From F22 sp963678855 (GTDB lineage Bacteria; Bacteroidota; Bacteroidia; Bacteroidales; Bacteroidaceae), in assembly GCA_963678855.1 (NCBI GenBank), contig OY787448.1, forward strand, positions 992,001 to 1,056,000: a stretch of 64,000 bases of DNA, read 5' to 3'. Below the pieces are notes generated by a model. It was not told where the DNA came from. It did no database searches and saw only the letters and a list, made by a program, of their open reading frames with translations. Each line of letters starts with the position of its first letter. Position 1 is the stretch's first letter. This document shows, piece by piece, positions 45,697-56,630 of the stretch. The position numbers were made by a program, and so were the translations under genes.

Positions 45697-48600
45697 TTAA
45701 AATTTAAGATTTACACCAAATAGAACGGTACGAGGACGCGGGTAATACCCTAAATCAACGCCCGATACCCAACTGTTATTTCCGTATCCAATTTCAGGAT
45801 CCATCCCATCATACTTTGTAAATGTAAACGCATTTTGTACTTGTGCATACAATCTAGCTTGAGAAATGTATGGACACTTTAACAAAGAAGCAAAGTCATA
45901 CCCCAAAGTTATATTACTGATACGTAAATAATCACCATCTTGTATAAATAAATCAGAGAACTGATAGTTTATATTGGATGACGTCACACGTGGAATGTGA
46001 TTTGATGTACCTTCTCCAGTCCATCTTTGTAGAATTGCAGTGGTATAATTAGCATACGCATTTGGTTGATTTCGATACGTTTGAACAATATCATTACCAA
46101 TCACTCCATTAGCAGTCAATGCAAAGTCAAAATGCTTGTAATCTAAAGAAATGTTGAATCCATATGTAAAATCAGGCATACCATTTCCTAAATCAACTTT
46201 ATCATCCTCATTAATAATACCATCTTGATTTTGATCAACATACTTCACATCTCCAGGTTGAGGATTTGGCTGTAAAATGCCATGCTTATCATCACTATTC
46301 CAAGCATCGATTTCTTCTTGATTTTGGAAAATACCGCAAGTCTTGAATCCCCAGAAATAACCAATTGCATGCCCATTTTGTGCACGATAGAACTCACTAC
46401 TATTGTCATACAAAGCATTTGTGGGACCATGAATGATACCATCTTCTGTCGGGATATTACCTACTTCATTCTTATTATATGCACCATTCACAGATACATT
46501 ATAATGAAGTCCCTTATAGGTATCATTCCAATTAAGGCCTAATTCAAACCCTGTGTTTTTTACGTCACCACCATTGATATAAGGAGCTCCAGTTCCTGCT
46601 GTGGCCAAAATAGGAGCTTCTACTAACCAATCCTTAGTTGTTTTAATGTAGAAATCAGCATTAACTCTTAAACGATTGAACAAGGTAGCATCAAGACCAA
46701 TATTTGTTTGTTCTGAAGTTTCCCAAGTTATATCTTCATTAGCCAATCTACTTGGGTATGCTCCCCAAATATTGTAGTCAGCCCCAAGAGAATTACCAAA
46801 GATATAATTTGTTGTAGATGTTTTAACTGGTGCTACATACTGGAAACTTGAAATATTCTGGTTACCAACTTGTCCCCAACTTGCACGTAGCTTCAAGAAA
46901 TCCAACCAAGACTTTGTGCTTTCCATGAATGCTTCATTAGAAATGACCCATCCGGCAGATATTGAAGGGAAGTATCCCCAACGATTATCTGAAGAAAACT
47001 TCGATGATCCATCAGCACGAATCGTAGCTGTTGCCATATAAGTTTCTTTCAAGTTCCAACTTAAACGTGAGAAATAAGATGTCGTACGTACATCATCATA
47101 AGGATAACCTTCTATGTTCATGTCATCGGCAGCAGTAGCTTCTGTGTTGTTGATATATGCATGTTCCCAATTATTAAACATGGATTTAAGATCTTTCCTA
47201 TTTCCACCCAAATAATCGCCAGAATAGCGTGAAGATTCCATACCAATTAAAGCGACAAAATGATGTTTGTTTACATCAAAATTATAACTAGCTGTATTAG
47301 TTGAAGTCAAAGTCATGCCACTACTTGTATTCTGCGAAACATTAGTCGCTGTGTCATTGTAACTATATGGTGAGAAATGATATAGTGGTTGATAATATCT
47401 ATAATCTGAATTGCTCTTATTCACAGCTAAAACTGTGCGCAACGTCATGTTTTTGATGGGGTGTAACTCAGCATATACATCTGCAGCAAAAGTAGACGTT
47501 CTTGTCAAGTTATTCACATCGGTCATCATCAATCCATATGGGTTACCGTCTCCTTTGTACCAACCAGAATTAGTTGTATCGTTATAGGGAGAGTCATATG
47601 TATTGTTATCACTATAAATTGGTGATAATGGTGAAGTATTGAATGCACCACGAAGAGTATTACTATACTGATCACCTACTTGTACACCAGTGTTCTTCTT
47701 ATAAACATAACTTGCGTGTTCACCTACTTTCATGAAGTCACCAAAGAATTTATGTTCAGAGTTGACACGGAAATTATATCTTTCGTAGTTAGAAACATCT
47801 TCGCCACCAACGATACCTTCTTGTTGAAAATATCCCAAAGAAATGCTGTATGTTGATTTTTCTGTTCCTCCACTAAACCCAATGGTATAATTTTGAATGA
47901 CAGCATCATCTTTAAACATTTTATCTATCCAGTCACTATTGGCTGGAGTGCCATCAGCATTTGTAATGCCGCTCATGCTATCCCAATCGTATGCTGTACC
48001 ACCATCATTTACAGACTGTTCGTCCATAATCATTTTGTATTGAGAAGCATTAAGCATGTCTGCTTTTTTAGCTACATTTTGCAAACCATAATATGCATCA
48101 AAAGAAACTTGTGTACGTCCTGCTTTACCATGCTTAGTGGTAATCAAAACAACACCGTTTGCTGCCTGTGCACCATAGATTGCAGCTGATGCTGCATCCT
48201 TCAAGACATCAATAGATTCAATATCCGCTGGATTCAAAGTCGAGATATCTCCACCGACACCATCAATCAAATAAAGTGGACTAGCGTCACCAACGGTACC
48301 TAGACCACGAACGGTTACTTTTAAATCAGCCCCTGGTTGACCAGAAGTAGACATAATAGAGACACCTGGTGTTTGCCCCTGCATCGCTTGTAAAGGATTC
48401 GTTGTATTGCGTTTGGCAATATCATCTCCTTTTAACTGAGCAGTAGCTCCAGTAGATAATTTCTTCTTCTGTACACCATAGCCAATAACAACAACTTCTT
48501 CAAGTGCTTGAGTATCCTCTGTCATGATAACATTGATAGTTCCAGCTTGTTTCAGTTGTACATCATATGGCTTATACCCCATATACGTAAAATGAAGAGC

Positions 48601-48849
48601 ACTATGTGCAGGGACTTCTATGGTGTAACATCCATCAAAGTCGGTGATTGTACCATTACTAGTTCCCGCTTGCATCACACTAACTCCAATCAATGGCAAA
48701 CCATCTGTTTTAGAAGTTACAACACCTGTAACTTTCCACTTTTCAGAATTCTGTGCATACATTACTCCTGTGTTCAATACAAACACAAAAAGTAATAACA
48801 TGGTCCATAACTTAGACCGAATCTGTAAATTTAAAATACTTCGATTCAT
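45697..48849 (-). CDS. susC: SusC/RagA-family TonB-linked outer-membrane transporter
   Basis: The 1050-residue transporter has a signal peptide ending MYAQ and a carboxypeptidase-regulatory-like domain (about 38-115, VTGVVTSKTDGLPLIGVSV). A TonB-box-like LEEVVVIGYG leads to the plug with the SusC signature (DPLYLIDG-type SPLYLIDGVGG, DIESIDVLKDAASAAIYG). A 22-strand barrel ends in FGVNLKF. It imports oligosaccharides using energy from TonB. No STN domain is present, so no anti-sigma signalling is expected; control is by the hybrid sensor instead. Confidence 0.96.
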   Translation of the reverse strand: MNRSILNLQIRSKLWTMLLLFVFVLNTGVMYAQNSEKWKVTGVVTSKTDGLPLIGVSVMQAGTSNGTITDFDGCYTIEVPAHSALHFTYMGYKPYDVQLKQAGTINVIMTEDTQALEEVVVIGYGVQKKKLSTGATAQLKGDDIAKRNTTNPLQAMQGQTPGVSIMSTSGQPGADLKVTVRGLGTVGDASPLYLIDGVGGDISTLNPADIESIDVLKDAASAAIYGAQAANGVVLITTKHGKAGRTQVSFDAYYGLQNVAKKADMLNASQYKMIMDEQSVNDGGTAYDWDSMSGITNADGTPANSDWIDKMFKDDAVIQNYTIGFSGGTEKSTYSISLGYFQQEGIVGGEDVSNYERYNFRVNSEHKFFGDFMKVGEHASYVYKKNTGVQVGDQYSNTLRGAFNTSPLSPIYSDNNTYDSPYNDTTNSGWYKGDGNPYGLMMTDVNNLTRTSTFAADVYAELHPIKNMTLRTVLAVNKSNSDYRYYQPLYHFSPYSYNDTATNVSQNTSSGMTLTSTNTASYNFDVNKHHFVALIGMESSRYSGDYLGGNRKDLKSMFNNWEHAYINNTEATAADDMNIEGYPYDDVRTTSYFSRLSWNLKETYMATATIRADGSSKFSSDNRWGYFPSISAGWVISNEAFMESTKSWLDFLKLRASWGQVGNQNISSFQYVAPVKTSTTNYIFGNSLGADYNIWGAYPSRLANEDITWETSEQTNIGLDATLFNRLRVNADFYIKTTKDWLVEAPILATAGTGAPYINGGDVKNTGFELGLNWNDTYKGLHYNVSVNGAYNKNEVGNIPTEDGIIHGPTNALYDNSSEFYRAQNGHAIGYFWGFKTCGIFQNQEEIDAWNSDDKHGILQPNPQPGDVKYVDQNQDGIINEDDKVDLGNGMPDFTYGFNISLDYKHFDFALTANGVIGNDIVQTYRNQPNAYANYTTAILQRWTGEGTSNHIPRVTSSNINYQFSDLFIQDGDYLRISNITLGYDFASLLKCPYISQARLYAQVQNAFTFTKYDGMDPEIGYGNNSWVSGVDLGYYPRPRTVLFGVNLKF

Positions 48850-48871
48850 AAGGTTAACTGTTTATATGATA

Positions 48872-51103
48872 TTAGTTATAATAAAAAGTCAATTTTGACT
48901 GAATGTCTTCGGTAGATTTTCCAACATAAAGAGTAAACTTATCCGCATCAACACGCCATTCTTTTTGGATATCGTCATAATATTTCAAGTCATCTGCTGT
49001 AATCTCAAATAGCACTTCTGTAGTTTCACCTACCGCTAAAGACACTTTTTTAAAGTGTTTCAATTCATATGCAGGACGATCTAAGCGTGGACGCTTTTGT
49101 CCAATATATATTTGCACAACTTCTTTACCATCAACATTACCTGTATTTGTAACAGGGACAGTTAAAGTAAGTTTGCCATCTTTTGTCAAACTACGACTTG
49201 ACAACATAGGCTTTCCATATTCAAACGTTGTGTAACTAAGTCCATGTCCAAATGGAAATAATGTCTTTATTTTCTTCGTAGTATACCAACGATATCCAAC
49301 ATATATGCCTTCCTTATATTCTTCTTTAATGCTATCTCCTGGATAGGCTAAAGCATCAAAAGAATGTGCAGGACAATCTTCCAATTTCTTTGGAAAAGAG
49401 AAAGGCAAACGTCCACTAGGATTTTGTTTACCACTTATGATATCAGCTAAAATATGCCCAGCTTCTGATCCATTATACCATCCTTGAATAATGGCTGGCA
49501 CTTTATCTACCCATGGCATCGCCACTGCATTACCACTTAAAAGATTCACAACAATATTTGAATTAGCTTTTTGTAAATCAAGGATTAAACGATCTTGCCC
49601 AAATGATAAATGATAGTTCTTTCTGTCTGAATCTTCACAATCTTGAAAATGATTCTTATTAAGCCCACCAAAATACAATACAATATCAGCTGCTTTTGCT
49701 TTTGCAACAGCTTCATCATGAAGTTTTTGCTGTACTTTTGAATCAATCTTATCTTGTCCATCATATCTTGGTCGACCTGACTCATAGCCTTGAGCATAAA
49801 TAATTTTATCACCATACATTTCCTTTAGTGCTTCCAGAGGTGAACATTCATGCTTTACTTTCAACTCGGATGATCCACCACCTTTTGTTAGCTTACGAGT
49901 CGAGTTTTCACCAACAACTAGAATACGTTCATATTTTGAAGCGTCCAAAGGTAATAATTTGGATTTTCTCTTGGTAAAATCGTTTTTAAGCAAAACCACA
50001 CCATTAATTCCTACTTCATAACCCACTTGCTCGTGCTCTTTAGTTGCAAGGCTTCCCCATGGGCGACTAGAATTCATAACAGTACGCATTATTAGACGAA
50101 GTACTCGACGTGCTTTATCATTCAAAACCTCTACACTATATTTTCCTGACTTCAATCCTTTAAGATAAGGATCAGCAAGATAATACTCCGAATAAGTAAA
50201 TTTTGATTCTGTTGTCAGTCCATTAGTGTAAGTTCCCATTTCAATATCCAAACCGTTATTTACAGCTTCATCAGTATCGTGACACCCACCCCAATCGGTG
50301 ATTACAGCTCCGTCAAACTTCCAATCTCCTTTTAAGACTTTGTTTAACAAGAAATCATTGTGGCAAGCATGTTCACCACGAAGCTTATTATATGCCCCCA
50401 TTAAAGACCACACATGTCCATCTTCGACTGCGGCTTTAAAAGCAGGGAAATATATTTCATATAATGCTCTATCTGATAAGTCTACATCAATATGGCCACG
50501 CCACTTTTCTTGATTATTCAAAATATAGTGCTTTACACATGCAGCAACGCCATTTGATTGAACACCATGGATATAAGGTACGACTAATACAGAAGCTAAA
50601 TATGGATCTTCTCCCATATATTCAAAGTTTCGCCCATTCAAAGGAGTTCTATATATATTTACACCAGGTCCCAAAAGCACACTTTTATTTCTATATCTTG
50701 CTTCTTCTCCAATAGCGCGACCATACTTCTGTGACAATTTTGGATCCCATGTTGCAGCCAAACAAGTCAATGCTGGAAATGCTGTACAAGAATCATTGGT
50801 AAATCCTGCTGGTGCCCAAGAGTCCCAACTAATCTCTTCACGTACTCCATGAGGTCCATCGCTCATCCAAAGTTCAGGAATGCCTAATCGTGATACACCA
50901 GCTACACTAAATTTACTTTGAGCATGACACAAAGCTACTTTTTCTTCCAGAGTCATGCGTTGCAACGCATCTTCAACTCTATCTTCAAGGTTGGCATCTG
51001 TCTGTTTATACACAGGTATTTGTTGATGATTGGTCTGCCCGTTCACAATCAAACAACTCATCAGTACAAAGACTGACACTGTCATCTTAATTAATTTGTT
51101 CAT
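48872..51103 (-). CDS. GH3 beta-glucosidase
   Basis: The 743-residue enzyme has a signal peptide (ending VNGQT) and the three GH3 parts. The N-terminal barrel has nucleophile Asp270 in VITDWGG. The C-terminal alpha/beta domain contains VGENSTRKLTKGGGSSELK, and a fibronectin-like domain lies at the end (VTNTGNVDGKEVVQIYI). GH3 releases terminal beta-glucose or beta-xylose. In this locus it would degrade the glucan backbone after side chains are removed. It has no lipobox and is likely soluble in the periplasm. A xylosidase role cannot be excluded. Confidence 0.92.
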   Translation of the reverse strand: MNKLIKMTVSVFVLMSCLIVNGQTNHQQIPVYKQTDANLEDRVEDALQRMTLEEKVALCHAQSKFSVAGVSRLGIPELWMSDGPHGVREEISWDSWAPAGFTNDSCTAFPALTCLAATWDPKLSQKYGRAIGEEARYRNKSVLLGPGVNIYRTPLNGRNFEYMGEDPYLASVLVVPYIHGVQSNGVAACVKHYILNNQEKWRGHIDVDLSDRALYEIYFPAFKAAVEDGHVWSLMGAYNKLRGEHACHNDFLLNKVLKGDWKFDGAVITDWGGCHDTDEAVNNGLDIEMGTYTNGLTTESKFTYSEYYLADPYLKGLKSGKYSVEVLNDKARRVLRLIMRTVMNSSRPWGSLATKEHEQVGYEVGINGVVLLKNDFTKRKSKLLPLDASKYERILVVGENSTRKLTKGGGSSELKVKHECSPLEALKEMYGDKIIYAQGYESGRPRYDGQDKIDSKVQQKLHDEAVAKAKAADIVLYFGGLNKNHFQDCEDSDRKNYHLSFGQDRLILDLQKANSNIVVNLLSGNAVAMPWVDKVPAIIQGWYNGSEAGHILADIISGKQNPSGRLPFSFPKKLEDCPAHSFDALAYPGDSIKEEYKEGIYVGYRWYTTKKIKTLFPFGHGLSYTTFEYGKPMLSSRSLTKDGKLTLTVPVTNTGNVDGKEVVQIYIGQKRPRLDRPAYELKHFKKVSLAVGETTEVLFEITADDLKYYDDIQKEWRVDADKFTLYVGKSTEDIQSKLTFYYN

Positions 51104-51130
51104 TGTCTATATTATTAGTCAAAAGGTTAT

Positions 51131-53635
51131 TTACTTTACTATTATCGGTACGTCAACACTTTGCATTCCATTGCTTTTTATACGTACTATACCCTCGCCG
51201 CGCACATCCTTGCTTCGTACAACTATAAGGCATTTACCATTGAATAATTTTCCAGAAGGTGATTTCAAGCTTCTGTGTTCTATTTGAGATCCATTATCCA
51301 TTCCTTCAAAACTAAGTGGTCCTAACACTTCGCAAGAAATAGGATTGCATGAGTCAGGTACTAGTTTTTTTTGATTATCAAGAACTTCAATCGAAATAAA
51401 CACTAAATCACCACCTGCTTGAATGATAGATTTATCAGCCTGAGCTCTCAGGGCAGTACTTACTCCAGTTGTTTGTCTGGAAACACGTTTGACCTCTTTG
51501 CCATTCTTCCGACTGACGCAAGTCACAGTACCAGGTTCAAATCTCACTTTCCACAATGCATGTAAACAAGTATCTGTCTTTTTTCTTGTACCATAGGATT
51601 TACCATTAATAAATAACTCAACTTCATCAGCGTTGTTATAGTAAGCCCACATATCAATCTCCTGTCCCAACTCCCAATTCCAATGTGGGAACAAATGCAA
51701 TACCGTTTTATTCGTCCATTCGGATTGATACATATAGTATACATCTTTAGGGAAACCCGCTAAATCTACTATACCAAAGTATGAACTCCTTGCAGGCCAT
51801 GAAAAAGGAGTTGGCTCTCCTAAGTAATCAAAACCAGTCCAAACAAATAATCCTGCAACAAAAGCATTATTTTTTACAGCTAACCAAGCATTTTCATGCG
51901 AAGCTCCCCAAGGCGTTCTACAATTATCATAAGCACTACACATACTTTCTTCTGTAGCAAATGGAACATCCCATCTTTTAGGCCATAAACGCACACTATC
52001 AGATGGCATATCGTAATAGCCTCGTGTCATCAATGCTGATGTTGATTCTGTAAACAAAAACGGTTTATTAGGAAAAAAAGTACTAATACTATCTAGGTAC
52101 TGCTCATGGTAATTATAGCCGATTAAATCTAAAGCCTTACTACGAAACAAATGATTCCCAGGGCGTGGTTCGTTGCATCCAGCTGTCACGTATGCTTCAG
52201 GAACATCCTGCTTTACTAATGTCACTAATCTCTGCGTTAACCTAGCATTAAAACTTAGAGAATCAGTCATTTTTCCTAATCTGGATGCATCTTTTTGTGC
52301 ATTTAAAATCAAATTTGCAGCCTCAAGAGAAATCGTATCAGTAGAGATATCATTCCATTGTTCTAGAACCTCATTGCCAATACTCCACATCATAATTGAA
52401 GGATGATTACGATCACGCAACATCAGATCATGAATATCTTTCTCATACCAATCTTCAAAATAGGTAGAATAGTCGTAAGTCGTCTTTCTCTGACGCCACA
52501 TATCAAAACATTCATTCATGACAACAAACCCCATTGAATCACAAAGAGACAACCATTCGGGAGCTGGTGGATTATGTGAACAACGAATCGCATTACATCC
52601 CATCTCTTTTAGAATTGTGAGTTGACGTTCCATCGCTTGTTTATGAATAGCACTACCTAAACACCCCAAATCATGATGCATACATACACCTTTCAGAACA
52701 ACTCGTCGATTGTTTAAGTAAAAGCCATTTTTAGCATCAAACTTATAATTCCTTATACCAAAACGAGTTATCACAGTATCGCCAGAACTAAGATATGTTT
52801 TTAATGTATATTGTTGAGGATTATCTATATCCCAACATATAGGCTTGCTATTAATCGTAAATGTCTGAGTAAGAGTTTGATTGGTATTCTCATTCAACTC
52901 GACTTGTGCATATGCCTCAGTAAGCTTTTCACCAGATGGGGAATACACTTGCTGAACAAGAGTTTGAGTAGATGCAAAACTTTGTTCGTTCTTCAAAACA
53001 GTATGCACAGTGACTACAGAAGAGTTCTTTTTAGGAATAGCACTTACATATATACCATCATTGGCAATGTGTGTAATCGGTGTCTGAATCAGCCAGACAT
53101 TGCGATAAATTCCGCATCCACTATACCATCTAGAATTTGGTTGATTTTGATTATCAACTCGTACAGCTAATACATTATCTCCTTCCTTTGCTACAGATGA
53201 AATATCAATGCATATTGGCAAGTAACCATTTGGACGTCCACCAACACGAACTCCATTTAAATAAACTGTAGACTGCATATAGATTCCATCGAAAAGAATA
53301 TATAACTTTTGAGACAAATCATTCTTATCAAGAAAAAGATGCTTACGGTACCACCCGATACCTCCTGGAAGTGCACCACCATTTGGCCCTGCAGGAGCAT
53401 CTTTATTAAACTCAAATTCAATAGCCCAATCATGCGGCACAGATAATTTTCGCCATTTTGAATCATCAAAGTCTATAGTTGCATGTCTCGAGTCATCTCC
53501 TAAAGAGAAAGTCCACTCCTTATTCAAGGAGCGTTTTTTCCTTGATGACTGGGCCAATGTTGTCTGCCATAATGGCGACAACATTAGCACACCAATCATA
53601 CTTAACACAAATCTTATCACTTGGACATTAATCAT
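51131..53635 (-). CDS. GH2 beta-galactosidase
   Basis: The 834-residue enzyme has a signal peptide ending TLAQS and the sugar-binding beta-sandwich (GGIGWYRKHLFL). The TIM barrel has acid/base Glu422 in WSIGNEV and nucleophile Glu530 in LFTESTSA. After the barrel come a DUF4982-like domain (ELGQEIDMWAYYNNADEVELFINGK) and a C-terminal bacterial Ig-like domain. GH2 members with this tail are usually beta-galactosidases. That suits removal of galactose from xyloglucan side chains in the periplasm. It lies 27 bases before GH3. Confidence 0.92.
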   Translation of the reverse strand: MINVQVIRFVLSMIGVLMLSPLWQTTLAQSSRKKRSLNKEWTFSLGDDSRHATIDFDDSKWRKLSVPHDWAIEFEFNKDAPAGPNGGALPGGIGWYRKHLFLDKNDLSQKLYILFDGIYMQSTVYLNGVRVGGRPNGYLPICIDISSVAKEGDNVLAVRVDNQNQPNSRWYSGCGIYRNVWLIQTPITHIANDGIYVSAIPKKNSSVVTVHTVLKNEQSFASTQTLVQQVYSPSGEKLTEAYAQVELNENTNQTLTQTFTINSKPICWDIDNPQQYTLKTYLSSGDTVITRFGIRNYKFDAKNGFYLNNRRVVLKGVCMHHDLGCLGSAIHKQAMERQLTILKEMGCNAIRCSHNPPAPEWLSLCDSMGFVVMNECFDMWRQRKTTYDYSTYFEDWYEKDIHDLMLRDRNHPSIMMWSIGNEVLEQWNDISTDTISLEAANLILNAQKDASRLGKMTDSLSFNARLTQRLVTLVKQDVPEAYVTAGCNEPRPGNHLFRSKALDLIGYNYHEQYLDSISTFFPNKPFLFTESTSALMTRGYYDMPSDSVRLWPKRWDVPFATEESMCSAYDNCRTPWGASHENAWLAVKNNAFVAGLFVWTGFDYLGEPTPFSWPARSSYFGIVDLAGFPKDVYYMYQSEWTNKTVLHLFPHWNWELGQEIDMWAYYNNADEVELFINGKSYGTRKKTDTCLHALWKVRFEPGTVTCVSRKNGKEVKRVSRQTTGVSTALRAQADKSIIQAGGDLVFISIEVLDNQKKLVPDSCNPISCEVLGPLSFEGMDNGSQIEHRSLKSPSGKLFNGKCLIVVRSKDVRGEGIVRIKSNGMQSVDVPIIVK

Positions 53636-53663
53636 TTTTCATGTATATAGCGTTATACAAAAT

Positions 53664-56522
53664 CTACAATTCTATTTCCATAGAATCTCCGATATATCGT
53701 ACAGTCTTTGTATAATTAGACTTAGTATCTATTCCAGAAGCTTTATCTGGAGTTACATAATGTATACTAATGGAAACAGCTTCTGGCTGCTTATCCCAAT
53801 TACCTTCGACATCTCCAATAAAAACCTTCTTAGCTTTATCATCGTAGCGAATTGCAACTTTAGTATATACTCCTTTCGTGTAGTCTAAGTTACTACCCTC
53901 ATCATTGTAGTAAGTAAACTCACCATCACGTCCTTTATAAATCCACAAATCTAGCACATCATCAGGGTGTTGATTAGTGTATTCCATATCACGCCCCATC
54001 GGAATGATTGCACCAGCAGGTACATATACTGGTATTCTATCAAGAGAAGCATTCGCTACAATTGTTTGTCCTCCATCTTCGCATTTTCCTGTATAAAAAT
54101 CGTACCAGCTGCTTCCTTCTGGAAGATATACAGAACGCTCGCGTTTGGTATACTCATAAACAGGAGAAATCATTAAAGATGAGCCAAAATTAAATTGAGT
54201 ATTAATATCATATGTTTTCTTGTCGTCTGGATAATCCATGACTAATGCACGCATCATTGTGTAATCATCAAAATACGTCTTTGCTGCAATAGAATATATA
54301 TATGGCATCAATTTATAGCGGAGCTTCATATAATAAAGGATGTTTTGATACGTTGAACTTCCTTTAGGAGCAATCTCCCATATTTCACGGTAAGGAAATT
54401 GTCCATGTGCTCTAAACAAAGGAACAAATGCTCCAAACTGATACCAACGTGCGTTTAATTCACGCCATTCTTTTAGATCTTGATTTACAACTCCTGTGTG
54501 TGTAAATATTTGTTGTGCTTTTGTATAACGAGATTCAACACAAAAACCACCAATATCCATACTCCAATAAGGGACACCAGCCAAAGAGAAGTTCAATCCA
54601 GCCGTAATTTGAGCTTTCATATCCTCCCAACGTGAAGCGATATCACCACTCCACACAGCTGTAGAATACTTTTGTATTCCTGCAAATCCTGATCTTGTCA
54701 ATAAGAAGACACGTCTATTCGCATCTACGGACATCTGTCCATTATAAATAGCTTTTGCATTTTCTAGTGCATAAGCATTAAAAAATTCTGTTGAGGTTCC
54801 CAAAGCAGTTGGCCCACACAAAGCTTTACGGTATGGCATGTCAGTGCAATCCTTGACATTTGGTTCGCTAGCATCCATCCACCAAGCATCAATACCCAAA
54901 GGATATAAATGTTCTTGAATCTGATTCCAAAACATCGATTTAGCCTCGTCACTATATGCATCATAAAATGAACCCACATAACCTGGTCCTACCCAGTCTT
55001 TAAGGCTATCTTCTACTGCTTGACGATACATCAAACCTTTTTCGTCAAATTCTTTAAAATGATTTGTTGTACAATAGAATTTCGGCCAAACTGAAATCAT
55101 GAATTTAGCATGTTGATTATGAACTGCATCAATCATTGCTTTTGGATTAGGAAATCGCTTCTTGTCAAACTCATGGCTTCCCCATGCATCATCTTCCCAG
55201 TAGTTCCAATCTTGTACAATATTGTCAATAGGAATGTGGTTCTTACGGAAAGTACCCAAGATACCCAGCAACTCCTCTTGAGTTTTATAACGTTCTCTAC
55301 TCTGCCAAAATCCCATTGCCCATTTTGGCATTATAGGTGATTTCCCTGTTAATTTACGATAACCTGAAATCACTTCATCTGCATTCTTTCCTTTTACAAA
55401 ATAATAATCAATATTTTGTCCCATTTCAGTGCTAAAAGTCAGATTATTCTGCTCTTGAATTGAATTTGGTAGCACAGCTCTAAGTCCTAAATATGAAACT
55501 GATCCATCTGGTTTCCATTCTATGTGAATTGGCATTTTCTTACCTTGCTCACACTGCAGCTGAAAACGATATGCATTGGGATTCCAAGCTGTACGCCAAC
55601 GTTCTGGAACAACTTCTTTACCATCAACAAAAACCTTAATATAACCAGCATAATACAACTGGAAGAAATGCTTCCCTGATGATTTAGAATCAATAAATCC
55701 ATCATAAGTAACTGTAGAACCATCTAAAGGAAATTGAGATGGCAATTTTTTGATAGTCTGTATATCTTCATAATAAATTTGGTCTTCTAAGCGACTCAAT
55801 CGATATCTATCATGGCGTGCTGATGCTGTATAAGTAGCTAACAAGCTTCCTTTCTTTCCTGTAGGAGTAGAAAGTTCAAACAATTCATTCAATTGTTTAT
55901 AGTCAGTAGGAACGCCAAATCTACACATAGAATAATTGTCCCACAAAATTCCATAATGTTTTGAAGATTGAACAAAAGGGATAGAGACCTTGGTGTTATA
56001 CTGGAATAATTGCTCATTTTTCCCTTTGTAATTGAATTCGTCAGATTGATGCTGACCTAGCCCCCAAAAAGCCTCATCATCTTCTGATACAAATTGTTGA
56101 TAAGTACTATAGCCTGTATCTTCATCCACCAAAATTGGGGAAAAGCATGCTCCTTCATCTACTTCACGCAACAGTGTGTTACCTGCAACATCGAAAAAGT
56201 GAACAGCTCCAGAATACTTATTAACCTCAGCATTCAATGAAGACGTTGAAACAACAACGACAGAATCATGTTCTTGAATCTCTATATTTTTATATATAGG
56301 CTGATCAACAACGACTAAACTAGCTGCTTCTTTGTTAGAAGATGTCGGAAACTCAGTAACACGAATAATATCATCAGATATAGCTGTTAAACGCACAGAA
56401 TGTGGCTGACCACTTCTTTTTTGAAGCATTTGCACTTCAACTCCATCTGCCATTTTTTTGACATTGGGTGAGCTACAGCTTACTACACAACATGTGCACA
56501 TCAAGAGAAAAAAGTTTTTCAT
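53664..56522 (-). CDS. GH31 alpha-xylosidase with PA14 domain
   Basis: The 952-residue lipoprotein (CVVSC, Cys16) has the GH31 N-domain. A PA14 insert lies around residues 255-345 (STVTYDGFIDSKSSGKHFFQLYYAGYIKVFVDGKEV). The barrel has nucleophile Asp550 in WWMDASEPN, and a beta C-domain follows. GH31 with a PA14 insert is the form of the alpha-xylosidase in known Bacteroides and Cellvibrio xyloglucan loci. It frees xylose from the non-reducing end of oligosaccharides. It is first in the nine-gene operon. Confidence 0.92.
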   Translation of the reverse strand: MKNFFLLMCTCCVVSCSSPNVKKMADGVEVQMLQKRSGQPHSVRLTAISDDIIRVTEFPTSSNKEAASLVVVDQPIYKNIEIQEHDSVVVVSTSSLNAEVNKYSGAVHFFDVAGNTLLREVDEGACFSPILVDEDTGYSTYQQFVSEDDEAFWGLGQHQSDEFNYKGKNEQLFQYNTKVSIPFVQSSKHYGILWDNYSMCRFGVPTDYKQLNELFELSTPTGKKGSLLATYTASARHDRYRLSRLEDQIYYEDIQTIKKLPSQFPLDGSTVTYDGFIDSKSSGKHFFQLYYAGYIKVFVDGKEVVPERWRTAWNPNAYRFQLQCEQGKKMPIHIEWKPDGSVSYLGLRAVLPNSIQEQNNLTFSTEMGQNIDYYFVKGKNADEVISGYRKLTGKSPIMPKWAMGFWQSRERYKTQEELLGILGTFRKNHIPIDNIVQDWNYWEDDAWGSHEFDKKRFPNPKAMIDAVHNQHAKFMISVWPKFYCTTNHFKEFDEKGLMYRQAVEDSLKDWVGPGYVGSFYDAYSDEAKSMFWNQIQEHLYPLGIDAWWMDASEPNVKDCTDMPYRKALCGPTALGTSTEFFNAYALENAKAIYNGQMSVDANRRVFLLTRSGFAGIQKYSTAVWSGDIASRWEDMKAQITAGLNFSLAGVPYWSMDIGGFCVESRYTKAQQIFTHTGVVNQDLKEWRELNARWYQFGAFVPLFRAHGQFPYREIWEIAPKGSSTYQNILYYMKLRYKLMPYIYSIAAKTYFDDYTMMRALVMDYPDDKKTYDINTQFNFGSSLMISPVYEYTKRERSVYLPEGSSWYDFYTGKCEDGGQTIVANASLDRIPVYVPAGAIIPMGRDMEYTNQHPDDVLDLWIYKGRDGEFTYYNDEGSNLDYTKGVYTKVAIRYDDKAKKVFIGDVEGNWDKQPEAVSISIHYVTPDKASGIDTKSNYTKTVRYIGDSMEIEL

Positions 56523-56551
56523 ACTAAATTATTTGGTTCAATTGTTTACTG

Positions 56552-56559
56552 CAAATGTA
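56552..56559 (-). promoter_or_regulatory. -7 box of the PUL operon
   Basis: TACATTTG on the minus strand, about 30 bases before the GH31 start. The -33 region (near 56580) lacks TTTG, as expected for an activator-dependent promoter. A dyad AGTG-N7-CACT at 56583-56597 lies next to it and may be the regulator site. Confidence 0.5.
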
Positions 56560-56630
56560 GCTAAACCCAACCAAGAAAATCCAGTGTTTAAACCACTAAA
56601 AAACCATACGCTTGATGCCAATTAGGGGGA

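Noticed and set aside
52811..53170. 119-residue open frame opposite GH2
   Set aside because: Antisense shadow of a conserved catalytic gene; no domain or promoter.
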